Made by a program: the position numbers and the translations under genes | The notes under the pieces: generated by a model | What the model saw: the letters and a program-made list of their open reading frames with translations, nothing else | Told to the model about the DNA's origin: nothing | The model's database searches: none | In this document: one piece after another, positions 22,396 through 33,490 of the stretch | Layout of the letters: each line of letters begins with the position of its first letter | How positions within the stretch are numbered: the first letter of the stretch is position 1 | NCBI GenBank assembly: GCA_022496185.1 | Contig: WTXG01000009.1 | Span: 620,001 to 684,000 of the forward strand | From: Multifurca ochricompacta | Taxonomy: Eukaryota > Basidiomycota > Agaricomycetes > Russulales > Russulaceae | Direction of reading: 5' to 3' | DNA: 64,000 nucleotides

Positions 22396-25300
22396 ATGAC
22401 AGACTCATCTAGTATCGACAATGACCTAGTGTCCCTGGCACCCACAGTGGCTTCAATCCTTGGAATTAAGGGTAGCTTACGGTTCCGGCCCCATGGCTCC
22501 AGCCAGAAAGCGCATGTTGTCCTCCGACGTGTTGAGCCGGAAAGCGACTCGGATGGCGAAGGAGATAACAAAGGCGTTGCTCAATTCAGCCTGTTTGCGT
22601 ACAAACGTATCGAAGTCAAACCAGGAAAGGAGATTCTCCTTACAGTTGCCGATGGTCCCTTCAAGGACCGGGCAATCATATTCGAAGGGGATGAGCTAGA
22701 GTCCTCTTCTCTCTCGGATGCTGAAGAACAGACTCAGGTTGCAGAGGATGACGATGCCCCTTTGCCTACAGAACATTCTTTGCCGCTCAAGATGAGGAAA
22801 CCTTGGGTAAAACGTCTGGAGGCACCTCTGTCCCTAGGTTCCAGTACGTTCGCGTGTTATCATCGGTCCTTTCCTATGACACTTATTTTATCGTGAAGCA
22901 CACGAGCCACATCCAAGGGCCACCCACCAATCCGTTGGGATTCAAACAGAACAAGTCATTACCTCTGAGCATACTACTCTGGGAGCCCCGGAACCCGCAC
23001 CGGAAGATGATTCAAAGACGGTTCTTGCACCTCCATCGCGAGGACCACCGGGGTTTATTCCTTCAAATCCCATCAATTTTACAGCTCCATGTTCCTCGGT
23101 ATGTAATGTGAGTGTGCCAAATGCTGGGCTGCTACCTGAGGGAAACACGCCAACGTTGGGGCTTATTCCTCCGCGGCAGCATCCTGAGCGCGACCATACT
23201 CTGTTTCTCATGGGAGTTGGCACGACCACTACCCCGATTCAACCCTCTACTTATGATCCCATCTCTGTCCCTCCTGCACCTGCTAAACATGATGATGTAC
23301 CAACAGAAGTATGTTCTCACTTGGATTCATCATGCAACTACTGATGGGAGCTAGACTTCTACGAACTTACACTCCAATGTCCAGCCGGAACGTTGGAGTC
23401 CTTCTGTTCCAGCGCCCGTCGCCCTACCGGCCACAGTCAGGCCAGTTGATGATACGTCTGAATCTACAAATGCTAGCAGTGCTATAGAAGACCGGGATTC
23501 CCTTTTACTTGCTCCGGAACGGCCTTGGAGTCCATCTGTACCTGCTGTCTTATCGATCCAACCTTTGAGCAGACACAATATCAGAGGCCGTGAGATGGTG
23601 CAATCAGAGAATTTCAATGATACCAGACCTTCCGCTGAAGGCCCTCCTGCATCGAGCTCCCCTTCTCCCCCACCACCAACCCCTCCCTCCCCTCTTAAGA
23701 TTGCCCCTCACATGAAGCCAAAGTCAAAACTTGGGAACTCATTTATCTCTGGCGGTTTCGTGACAGACTTCGTCGGCAAGTCAGCCACTCCGTCGCTTCC
23801 TGATGAGGACAACAAGGTACCTTTTTTGTATTTCTGCATGAGTATATGGTCGAACGAATGTTTTGACGCCATTACTTGTCAGGCCCACCTCCTGCCAGAG
23901 AAAATTTCCTCTCCTTCCGCTGTGCCGCGGCCCTCACAACTTACCACCTTTTTATCTCACCCACAGCCTTCTTCTGAAATACCTCAATCACCTTCATTTC
24001 CTACACAGCCATTTTCACCAAGGCCCCGGAAGGACCATTCACCGTCCCGCCTTTCTCCTACCAGTTCACGAGGTTCATTTAGCTATGGCCCTCTCGAAAG
24101 CAGCGCCACGAGTGTTCCCTCTCACCCTTCATCACCAAGAGTATCTGTGAGAAAACCACAAGCATTTCCCTGGCCGCCTTTCCGACCAAGCCTCGATGAC
24201 GGGGTTGCAGACTTCGATCCCCCCTTCCGAGCAGGTCCCGACTTTTGCGAGCCGACGCCGCCTCCACCTTTCGGCCCAGCTCGGGCACCAGTATGGCCGC
24301 AGGTGCCCACATGGCACCTTCCACGTTTACGCTTGGGAGACCTCCTATGATATCCAGTTCGAATGCTATCCCCGTCGCTCCGCGCCATTCGCCATTTGCA
24401 CCCCTGTCAGCCCCCGGAAGGTCGTCACCACCCCCTACGCCGTCTTTTTATAACACTCAGCCATTCGGATCACCCTCACTGCCAGCCCAACTCCCTCCGA
24501 AGACGTCACAAGTGTTGACAGTAGACAACATTTATCCGCCGCGGCAGCCGCGGTCAGAGGCTGCATTGCAAGCGATGGCGTCAATCTCTTTGGGACAAGG
24601 CATGGTCCCAAGATCACATCCCCAATATTACCGCCATCGTGAGTTTTTTTTTTGTTTTGCCACCTCGTAGTCACTAGACATAGTTCCTGAATCCTTGAAT
24701 TGATGTTGACACGCGAGGCTAACATGCTGATATAGAGAGGTATCCTCACGCATCTCGGTCGCCCTCTGATGGGCGCGGGCGCGGCACTCCCATGGCTGCA
24801 GGAGCAAAGCGCAAGGCAAGCCCTCCTCGCACAGAACCTGCTGTGCTACTCGAGATTCCACCAAAGCGGACACCGCCGTCAACGTGGCCAACCGTATCCC
24901 CTATCCGATGCGTTGCAATGCAGGGCGACCCCGTTGCTGTTCAGGGCATCACGTTCAACCGCACCGGGAAACTAATGGCTGTTACGTGTGAGCACTGATT
25001 GACCGATCTGTAACGGTACGATTGATGAGGACGCTTAGGCGCCGATACACAATTCGTGTGTGGGATAACGTGACGTATAGCGAAGTGGCACGCCTACCAC
25101 ATTCGACTACGGTGGTATCTGCGCAATGGATGGACGATGATGCCGGTGTGCTTGCCCTGTGTGCGGATGGTGCGTTGGTGCGTTGGACGCGGCCTGCAGG
25201 TAACACACCACCCCGTGCACATGACATATGGCACTGGGGCCGCCTTGCTGAGCCAGCTATTGGAGGGACCCCAGACGACGTGCCAACTGCGCTCGCGTAC

Positions 25301-26312
25301 AAAGGTGATCGGATTGCAGCGTCATTTCCAAAGTTTGGAGTGCGTATCTGGATGATGAAGCAGGGTAAGGGTAGTGCTGAATGACATGATACCCGGCAGC
25401 TGACAAGCAACAGGCTCGTGGCAGCCGCAACGCCCAATCATTAGGCAGAACGTCACTGCTATAGAGTTCGTTGACGACGGTGCAGCACTACTCGGAGGAA
25501 CGAAAGATGGCGTGCTGTACGTGGCTGTTTGTACCAACGTCGTATTGGAGTCCTGAGTAAGTTCACAGGTGGCATTGCCAAGTGATTGACGGTGCGCCAA
25601 GGGTGCACAATTTCTTCAAAGCCAGAATGTGAGTCATCATTAATCCCGGATTCCGGGAGGATTGTGTTGAGGGGCACCGTAGATGCGGTATAGATGTCCT
25701 TCCTGCTGGAACGCACGCATTGGTTTCTCAGCAAGTCGGACGCGCGCATCTTGTTGCCATTTCGCAGGATGAGAACCGTGGCAAGGTCATGCAAGTCTAC
25801 ACGGTGGAACCTGGCCTACAAGCAGAAGCAGTGTATGATGCAAACGCGTTGTTTGTAGGTCGTGATGATGCTGTACTTTACGGCTCGGCGGGCGGTTACT
25901 TATTCGCATGGGACAAAACAAGTGCCAGTATTCTCGTTGGGTTGGATCACGGTGAAGGTGTGTGCATAACTACAGAGTATCAAGATTGACGATCTGATTC
26001 AGAGCAGGTTGCATAGTGCAAGCCATCGGAGTAAGTAGAGAAGGCAATTTTCAGAGCATATGAGAAGAAGGCTGACGATGGGACCTTTCGAACACAGAGA
26101 CACCGAAGAAGTGGTGCGATCAAAGAAAATTGTGTGGTTACGGGAAGTCGAAACGGGAAGCTGTGCTGGTGGGCGGAACCTGTGGAATCGGCAAGTAAGT
26201 AAGCGGATGATGGCTCGGCACTTTTCTTTTTTGGCGGCGAGCGACAGCTGATGTGATGATATGCCTAGCCGTTGCGGAATTGCACACGGGCAAGCGTGTC
26301 AAAACGAGTTAA
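22396..26312 (+). CDS. Large Pro/Ser-rich protein with C-terminal WD40-like domain, one frame break
   Basis: Starts at ATG 22396 (MTDSSSIDNDLVSLAPTVAS); 22279 is an alternative. The N-terminal part has ILGIKGSLRFRP and an acidic stretch. The middle is a long disordered Pro/Ser region (PSPPPPTPPSPLK). A conserved block GFVTDFVGK lies near 23755. The C-terminal half carries beta-propeller-like repeats: AVQGITFNRTGKLMAVTC, TIRVWDNVTYSEVARLP, VVSAQWMDDDAGVLALC, FGVRIWMMKQG, IEFVDDGAALLGGTKDG, VVTGSRNGKLCWW. The last exon ends VAELHTGKRVKTS at 26312. The frame shifts by one base between about 24240 and 24290. It is probably a scaffold protein. I do not recognise a specific ortholog. Confidence 0.7.
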
Positions 26313-26534
26313 CGTTGGCCGGAGGGATTGGAAAAAAAACAACGAACAACCTCCTTTGTTTTTTGTTTTTGTTTTTGTTTTTTTTTGGATTAAGTTATAA
26401 ACTTACTACTTTTTAAATATTACTTGTACATTGTACAACGATTACGATAGGCGGCTATATAATTGCTGAGAGGGAGGAAGGTGAAGAGGACAATTGACAA
26501 TTGGCCTGACGACGAAGCGAAGCGGAGAGTGGTG

Positions 26535-26590
26535 GGGGGTTAGGGTTAGTTAATTAAAGTTAGAGTTGAATTAGGTTAGGGTTAAGTGGG
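26535..26590. repeat. Degenerate interstitial telomere-like TTAGGG motifs
   Basis: GGGGGGTTAGGGTTAG at the left and TTAGGTTAGGGTTAAG at the right flank a TTAATTAAAG core. TTAGGG is the usual telomere unit of filamentous fungi. Only two to four units are present, so chance or an old healed break are both possible. Confidence 0.45.
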
Positions 26591-26699
26591 GTGTGTGAGT
26601 GTTGTGAGTTGAGTTGTTGTGAAATCCACGCTCTTCGCTCTTCTCTTCTCTCTTCTCCTTTGGTTGGTTGCCTTGCACTTCACACCTCGTATTTCGTAC

Positions 26700-26731
26700 C
26701 CTCGAACCTCGAACCTCGAATCTCGAACCTC
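26700..26731. repeat. Short TCGAACC tandem repeat
   Basis: Four to five near-identical units of CTCGAACCT/CTCGAATCT in the CDC42 upstream region. No function is evident. Confidence 0.55.
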
Positions 26732-27101
26732 TCACGACGCTCGTGTTCCCTGTAAGTCTTCTTCCCAATCCCAATCTCTCAATTCTACCTCGATTATACC
26801 TTCACCTTCACGCTCACGCAGTCGATAACTCACTCACTTTTATCGCCCTCTCATCAGTCTAAGTTCGTCCGTCACCAAGTTTCTGACTCAACAATTCTGC
26901 GCTCTTGTCGTCCTTCTTTCGTCTTTGGCACAGAGATTTGTGAGTAATACCCCCTCTTTACCACTACCTATCACCTATCTACGTCACCTTTTTTCTCTTC
27001 ACCGCTTCCTTGCATTGAACCCCTTCCCCTATTGTTTTTCTCTCTCTCCAAAATGCTCATTCCTTTTCTGAAGAATAGTTTACTCAATTTTTCTGAGCGA
27101 C

Positions 27102-27945
27102 ATGCAGACGATCAAGTGTGTCGTAGTTGGCGACGGTGCTGTCGGTAAGGTACGCTTCAGGAATTTTTTCGCTCCTTATTTCCAGGGTCAATTCCATTAT
27201 CAGACTTGTCTCCTAATTTCATACACGACGAACAAGTTTCCCAGCGAGTATGTACCAACGGTAAGGGACCCGCCTCTCAGCAACAAAAGTAGAAAAATAA
27301 ATTCTCAACCGTCTATGCAGGTGTTTGATAATTACGCGGTCACTGTGATGATCGGCGACGAGCCTTATACATTGGGCCTGTTCGATACTGCCGGTGAGTG
27401 CCTCTAACTCCGCGCTCTCTCTGCTCCACGGCGCTGGCTTTTCGTGTTTCATGTCACGTTCATCCATTATCACGAAATCTAGGCCAGGAGGATTACGACC
27501 GCCTACGTCCACTATCGTATCCTCAGACAGACGTTTTTCTCGTTTGTTTTAGTGTCACTTCCCCCGCATCTTTCGAGAACGTGAAGGAGAAGTGGTTCCC
27601 CGAAGTGCACCACCACTGCCCAGGAGTTCCATGCCTTATTGTCGGCACCCAGGTGGACCTACGCGACGACCTGCAAGTGATGGAGAAACTCAATCGACAG
27701 AAGCAGCGACCCGTTCCTTCCGAACAGGGGGAGCGTCTAGCGCGTGAACTCGGTGCAGTCAAGTATGTAGAGTGTTCTGCACTCACCCAGAAAGGCCTGA
27801 AGAACGTTTTCGACGAGGCAAGTGTCTTTTTCTACGGTTGCGCAATTTTGTTTTGGGTGGATTTAGTTGACAACCCGGAAAGGCCATTGTTGCTGCTCTT
27901 GAGCCCCCTGTCGTCAAGAAGAAAGCAAAGTGCATCGTTGTCTAA
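27102..27945 (+). CDS. CDC42: Rho-family GTPase CDC42
   Basis: Small GTPase controlling cell polarity and actin organisation at hyphal tips. Five exons give about 191 residues, the usual length. P-loop GDGAVGK at the start, effector loop [11 protein letters not shown] then [16 protein letters not shown], switch [32 protein letters not shown], the guanine-specificity motif GTQVDLRDD (TQxD, the Rho-type version of NKxD), and [18 protein letters not shown]. The tail is polybasic (VVKKKAK) with a CAAX box CIVV for prenylation and membrane attachment. The last intron begins with a GC donor (GCAAGT at 27816) and ends AAAG before the codons for AIVAAL. All junctions are in frame. Distinguished from Rac by [18 protein letters not shown]. 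Confidence 0.93.
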
Positions 27946-29954
27946 GGCTGGATCCATCCCGAGCTCATTATCCTCATTTACGTTACCTCTCCTCATGACG
28001 TTTGCTGCCACGAGTCTCTTCACATCCGATCGACCCGCGATTCCGCGTATCTACCTACTTCTTCCCTTTCCCTACTATGCTTTGGCTGCTCTCCCGCCCA
28101 ATACCTATAGTCCTTTGTTTCTCGTTGCGCGCACCCTCCCTCGGGCGGCGCTTATATGTCCGCTGTCTTGTAGTTCTTAGTTTCGTCAGGGTACTGGGGG
28201 CCAAATCTAATACCCGTCTACAAGGGAGCAAAGGTGGTGATGCCAGCGCACTTTAAAGGCCATGACGAATTTAAGTGCACAAGTTTGACTTTTATAAAAA
28301 ATTCGAATTCAATTCAATATAAACTCTATAGTAGCTAAATTCTCTTTTGCCGTTGAGTAGGCCTTTGAACTGAACTGAATTAAATTCGAGCCAGGGTCTC
28401 GAGCGAGAGGGACATTTTCTGTCCCTGTCCGCCTGCTATCATGATTTGATTTTGATTACAACACAATCAATCAATCAAATCAATCATTGTTAACCTAACC
28501 GTGGGCATCAGTTCTTTACAAAGCGTCAACTTAGTGTTTATGGCCATGCCATGTCTCGCTTAAATCTTCAAGTTTAGGAGCAGCGCCTCGTTAACGGAAC
28601 TTTGGCTACCCTCTGTTAATTTATACAGCCATCCCCCCCACCCTTGACTGCGGGAAGACTTCCAGCTAGGCTGTTATCTTCTTCCCTTGTCAAAGGGCTA
28701 ATCACTTGCGCATGGCGCATATCTATGGGCTATTGAAAACTGACTTACTTACATTGCATCCTAGAACTGCGAGTCAATGTTCGGCAGAGTGTCGGTCATC
28801 CATCAAGATAAGAGGAGAGGGATAGGGCTAGGACTATTGCTGAGGCTAGATAACATGCGACGACGTGCTTTGCGCTGTCTTAGGTTTCCCGCTTTGCCTC
28901 GAGGGATTCGTCGTCGTCAGCTTACGATGGCGCGACCAAGAGAACCACGACTGGAGAAACAACGAAGAAGCCCTTCCCTTTTGTCGCGTGCAGCGGTACC
29001 GCTTCCATAGAACCAATGGTAAGGGTAACAACAACTATTCGTTTCTGCTTCTCCATCAACCGATTCGATCATCGACCCATCCCAAGACGCACTTACAATC
29101 ACGACTGACGATTTCGATGATGATGATACAGATCGATATCCTCAGTGGGGGAAAAATTGAGCCCTGTAAGTATTGGTCTCTCTTTTCTCATTTGTCTCGT
29201 CGAGAAGCCCACCATCAGGACACACGACGGTAGAGAAGTGGGGGGAGGAGGGGGGGGGGCAGCGTGACGCGTCGGTTGGAAGGCTTGGCGTTGACGGGTA
29301 TCCGCCCCATGGCAGAAAAGGGAAGAACCTAAAAAAAAATTGCCATCATGCCAGCTCTTTCTCTTTCTGGGATGACGACGACAACGACAAACTAGCTCGG
29401 TGAGGCCGCTGAAACGACCTCGAAGAAGACCATCTGAGAAAAGTTCCCTTGTTGGTTGAGGTTGAGAGTGTCAACTTTTTTACCTTGATGGCAGGCCCGT
29501 CGTCGTCGTCTGACGGCGTTTATATGCGTTCACGTAACCATTCTGCCCGCAGGGCACTGGCCCTGGCCATTCCAACACTACTCGTATCTCGACTGACTTT
29601 TACTTCATGGCCATGACATTTCGCCTATAGCTTTCGGCTCTCGTTACGTTGTTGAGAGAGACAAGTCGGGGCTTCCTAGCATATGGCATATGACTTCAAA
29701 GAAACGACAATAAAACGTCCACCCACAATCCCCACAAGAAGTAACGATCGTTCCGATACACAATGCAAAGAGTGTAAATAGGGAAAGGCACTACGGAGCT
29801 TATGGGTCACAAAACCATCACCGAAGAAATCTCTGACAATAAAAGAAAACCCGTTAAGGGTTACAGTATGACGGAACGACAGTCCCATCGAGAACGATTC
29901 GAACAGAAGATGGGCAGTCCTGTTTACTAGTAAATAGTGTCCATGGCGCAAGAC
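27946..29954. other. Two-kilobase stretch without a supported gene
   Basis: Downstream of CDC42. Short open frames around 28777-29400 have no motif and overlap on both strands, so I do not call them. A run of 9 A lies near 29330 and a run of 9 G near 29253. AATCAATCAATCAAATCAATC repeats occur near 28464-28484. It could hold noncoding RNAs or a fast-evolving gene that I cannot see. Confidence 0.45.
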
Positions 29955-30255
29955 TTAGTAGTAGTGGGTCGGGACGGGTGGCCAGTAGGGACTGTCACGG
30001 TGTGATATTTTAGAGACAAACGAAGAGGGTACACAAATCGAACACTTACGTCTTGGACGGCTTGTGCTTGTGACCCCACTCTGGTTGGTCATGGCCATAG
30101 TCGTGATTCTCATGGTCTTTATCACCATGATGGTTATAGTCATCGTTCTCATAGCCAGCGCGCTTGATTCTCGCCTGCTTAAGAGGGCGCGGCGTAGCAG
30201 TCACGCTCAGTACGAGCATGAGAAAGGTCATAACCATCAGACTGAGCTTATGCAT
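29955..30255 (-). CDS. Small secreted histidine- and aspartate-rich peptide
   Basis: Start ATG 30255 (MHKLSLMVMTFLMLVLSVTA) is a textbook signal peptide. A dibasic Lys-Arg site follows about ten residues later (QARIKR before AGYENDD), which suits a Kex2-like protease. The mature part alternates His, Asp, Asn, Glu and Tyr (DYNHHGDKDHENHDYGHD, then EWGHKHKPSKT). A single intron (donor GTAAGT near 30050, acceptor GACAG near 29993) keeps the frame and adds PYWPPVPTHYY. Total about 80 residues, with at least nine His in the mature segment and no Cys. I do not recognise a family. Metal binding is plausible from composition. It could be an effector, a metal-scavenging peptide, or a wall-associated peptide. 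Confidence 0.6.
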
Positions 30256-30975
30256 CTTGTGCGGGGTGGGTAGTGGTAGTAGAGTAGATGTGGAATTTGG
30301 AACGGTGCGCGACTTCTGAGAAGTTTCGAACAGGATGCCCCTGACGCAATGGGCAAAAGCTGAGAGCTTTTAAGCCGTCGGAACGAGATGATTATCACAT
30401 AAGAAGCACCCGGACATGAGCAAGACCACATGCCGTAATTTGAGCAATAAGAGCGGTCACCATTATCAAGAAAAAGGGGTGGGGGACTTCCATCAACAAA
30501 TAAAGAAGAATTAGAGGGGATTAGAAGGCGAATGAGTTCGGGAGGTCGGATGGGTCGGCAGCTACGCGGCCACTGAGACACAAAATCGTCCTTCAGAGAA
30601 TCAAGTAGGGCGATGGTAAAGAATTCAGGGTTCGTTTGTGGGGGCGCATTGCGAAACGGGTACGAGCGCTGGAGGCCGTCGGTGTTGAAGCGGCTTTGAA
30701 AATTCTCTTTGAAATTTCGCAAGGGGTTAAAGATGATGGCAATGGAGTAGAGGCCTGTCTCTTGTCAACCCATTGCGGCTAGAACGGTATTAAATACACT
30801 TCGAGGGGAGTAGATGAATGTTGGTTCTGTTCAGGGTCCTCAGACAAGCCATCAGCATCTAGTGGACTTGACCCAACCAAATAAAACCAAATAACAATTT
30901 GGGACCACCAGACCACCACCACCACCACTACCACCACCAACCTCCTCCACCTCCTGCTCATCATCATCAACTCAG
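30256..30975. other. Intergenic stretch between divergent genes
   Basis: About 720 bases that must hold the promoters of the secreted peptide (-) and SF3B4 (+). A CCACCACCACC tract lies at about 30910-30950, just before the SF3B4 start. An open frame on the minus strand at 30237-30722 shows no recognisable feature and is not called. Confidence 0.45.
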
Positions 30976-32302
30976 ATGTCCCGACCGCAGGATGATAGGA
31001 ATCAAGAAGCTACTGTTTACCTCGTATGCGTCATACATCTCATCTCTTCAATATTTACCAATAATAATCTAAATATCACCACCACCCTTGTAGGGTAACC
31101 TCGACGAACGTTGTACAGATGCGCTTATTTGGGAGCTTATGCTTCAAGCCGGCCCAGTGGTGCGATCTCTCTCTCTCTCTTTCTCTCTATCTCACACGCA
31201 CACGCATACCCATTTATCTCATACCAAACGACGCGATTAGTTAATGTACACTTACCCAAAGACCGAATCTCTATGGCACACCAAGGGTTTGGATTCTGCG
31301 AGTTTTTGACAGAGGAAGACGCGGAATATGCCTGTAAGATCATGAATCAAATAAAATTATGGGGTAAACCCATAAGAGTTAACAAGGTGCGCGACAGGTC
31401 TCCCGATACTGGACATAGGACTATCGCTCAATCCCCATCCTCTCGAATTTTTTATTTCTTCATCGGCACACTAATTACATGGCATAAACTTAGGCATCCT
31501 CGGACAAGAAGCAACTTGACGTTGGTGCGAACCTATTCATCGGCTCATTGGACGAAAATGTCGATGAGCGGTTGCTTTACGACACCTTCAGTGCATTTGG
31601 TATGATGGCGACAACTGCCAAGGTGCGGCGATCATGTCACTTGAAATATGTTGTCGCATGGCTTGTTCACACGTAGCTCATCTGACCGATCAGATTGCAC
31701 GCGACCCACAAACAGGGCAGTCGAAGGGTTATGGATTCGTGTCTTACACGGACTTCGAATCCGCTGACGCAGCTATCGAGTCCATGAATGGGCAGTTCCT
31801 TATGAATAAACCCATCACGGTGCAATATGCCTTCAAAAAGGATGGAAAGGGCGAGCGTCACGGCACAGCTGCCGAACGACTCTTGGCAGCGCAAGCCAGA
31901 AAAAACAACGCACTTCCACTTGCGCCCCGCCCCCCACCGGTGGCTTACCCAGCGGCGCCACCTGTACCGGGCTTCACGGGTCCCTACCAAGGACAATTCG
32001 CTGGCGCACTTGCCGCGCCACCACCCCCTCCCCCTGGCTTTAATGCCATGCCTATGCAGGCGCCGATGCAACCTCCGGGACCCATGCCAGGTGCAGTCCC
32101 CATGCCACCTATGGGTATGGGCATGGGTATGGGCATGGGCATGGCACAGTCACTACCCCCCGGTGGGGTGCCGATGTTCAACCCAACCCAGGGGTACCCG
32201 CCACCTCCCCCGCTTGGCTTTGCGTCTATGCCAGGCGCGCCTATGATGCCACCACCACCACCAGTACCACAGTCTGGTATACCTCCCTTTATGGGTCAAT
32301 GA
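30976..32302 (+). CDS. HSH49: Splicing factor 3b subunit 4 (SAP49/Hsh49), two RRMs
   Basis: U2 snRNP component that helps anchor U2 near the branch site. ATG 30976 ([16 protein letters not shown]) leads into RRM1: [50 protein letters not shown] (RNP1-like) and [11 protein letters not shown]. After an intron comes RRM2: [67 protein letters not shown]. The Pro/Gly/Met-rich C-terminus contains an MG dipeptide repeat encoded by a GGTATGGGCAT tract (about 32110-32145) and ends PPFMGQ. This RRM1-RRM2-proline-rich layout is diagnostic of SF3B4. All junctions hold frame. The low-complexity tail is typical of the family. Confidence 0.92.
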
Positions 32303-32510
32303 GGAGGTGTAACCCGTTCCTGTCTACTTTACGACTTTTACATATTTTTTGTGATTACTTTATCGAACCCATGGCGCGAAATGTCTCCCTGTCTGAAAAG
32401 TAGCGTTGCAATTTAGACAGTTTTGTTTTCGTGCAGCACTCGATTGTAATTGTTATGAGTGAGAAATTAAGAGAGCTTTATACGAATAGCGAGCGAGCGC
32501 TAAATTCTTA

Positions 32511-33323
32511 ATGATGTCTCCGCCAACTACCACTTCACTCAACTACGCCTCTCTCGAGACATCAAATTCAAAGTAAGTTATTTACATGCATTTCAAGGTC
32601 TGCATTGAAATAATACCCTCTGTGCAGATGGAACAGACTTCCTCCTCCTCCAGGTTTCTCCGAAGTGTCAAAGGTACGACACATTCTTCCCCCCCGACGA
32701 CAACGAGCCACGAGAAGAAAGGTTATTGACCCAGGGCTCTATGTAGGCTCAAGTAATTAGCAAATCTTCAGCGGCTGCGGTGCTCGATTCACATGAGGCG
32801 TTGAAGGAGAGACGAGCATGGGATTTTGCCATCTCGCCCGTCAAATCGCTGCCCATGCAGGCGTTCATGTTATATATGTCTGGTGGGGGAGTGCAAATTT
32901 TTAGCATGGGTATTGTCGCTATGCTCTTGTTTTCCCCGTTCAAAAATATCTCGGCCATGAACACTGGTACGTAGGTATTTGTCAACGTTCTGTTATCTGC
33001 TTTTCTCACTTGTGCTTGTGTGACCTCCCCTCCTCCCCCCCTTCACTCACACTCTGCACGCCCTACGGAATTCGAACTCACCCCGCCTGTTGATATGTGG
33101 CCGAGTAGCCTTCGCACCTTTTGCGCCTGGTCCGCCGTCATCTCCTTCAGCGAAATCCTTCACCACCCTCCCATTGCAGAAGCTTGCCTACCTGGCTTGC
33201 AACATTCTTACCCTCGCGCTCGGCTTATGGAAGTGTCGATCCATGGGCCTGCTTCCAACGGGGACTGGTGATTGGCTGGCGTTTGAAAGCCGTGGACCAG
33301 CTCCGGAGATCTCATTGTTCTAG
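32511..33323 (+). CDS. EMC4: ER membrane protein complex subunit 4 (EMC4)
   Basis: Part of the ER insertase for tail-anchored and multipass proteins. Starts at ATG 32511 ([16 protein letters not shown]; the second Met is an alternative). Exons are joined at [15 protein letters not shown] and then VSK/AQVISKS. The conserved core is [33 protein letters not shown], a first membrane helix, [10 protein letters not shown], then after an intron [31 protein letters not shown] and [16 protein letters not shown]. The motif SxxMQxFMxYMSG...IFS and KCxSMGLLPT are typical of EMC4. The frame is intact throughout. It converges with the senescence-domain gene, with only about 170 bases between their stops. 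Confidence 0.88.
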
Positions 33324-33490
33324 ACGTGATTTTGTACGTTGGAAATATAATCTTATCTGACGCGAGTGTGGATATACAGTCCTAATTTGACGGCGGCAAA
33401 CGACATGATAAAGACAACAACGGTAATATTAATGTACCAACCAGTCCGCGAAAGAAAAGCCATCACAGCTGTCCTTCATGCATCCATTCA

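Larger units (their letters stand above)
26313..27101. other. Upstream region of CDC42
   Basis: About 790 bases that likely hold the promoter and 5' leader of CDC42. It includes a T-rich tract (26350-26388), telomere-like TTAGGG units (26538-26586) and a TCGAACC-type tandem tract (26700-26731). The last 250 bases are pyrimidine-rich, as in many fungal promoters. Confidence 0.5.

Noticed and set aside
24245..24670. Separate gene inside the WD40 protein
   Set aside because: It continues the same Pro/Ser-rich protein after a one-base frame break; no promoter or start features of its own.
26535..26590. Chromosome end
   Set aside because: Only a few TTAGGG units, with normal genes on both sides.
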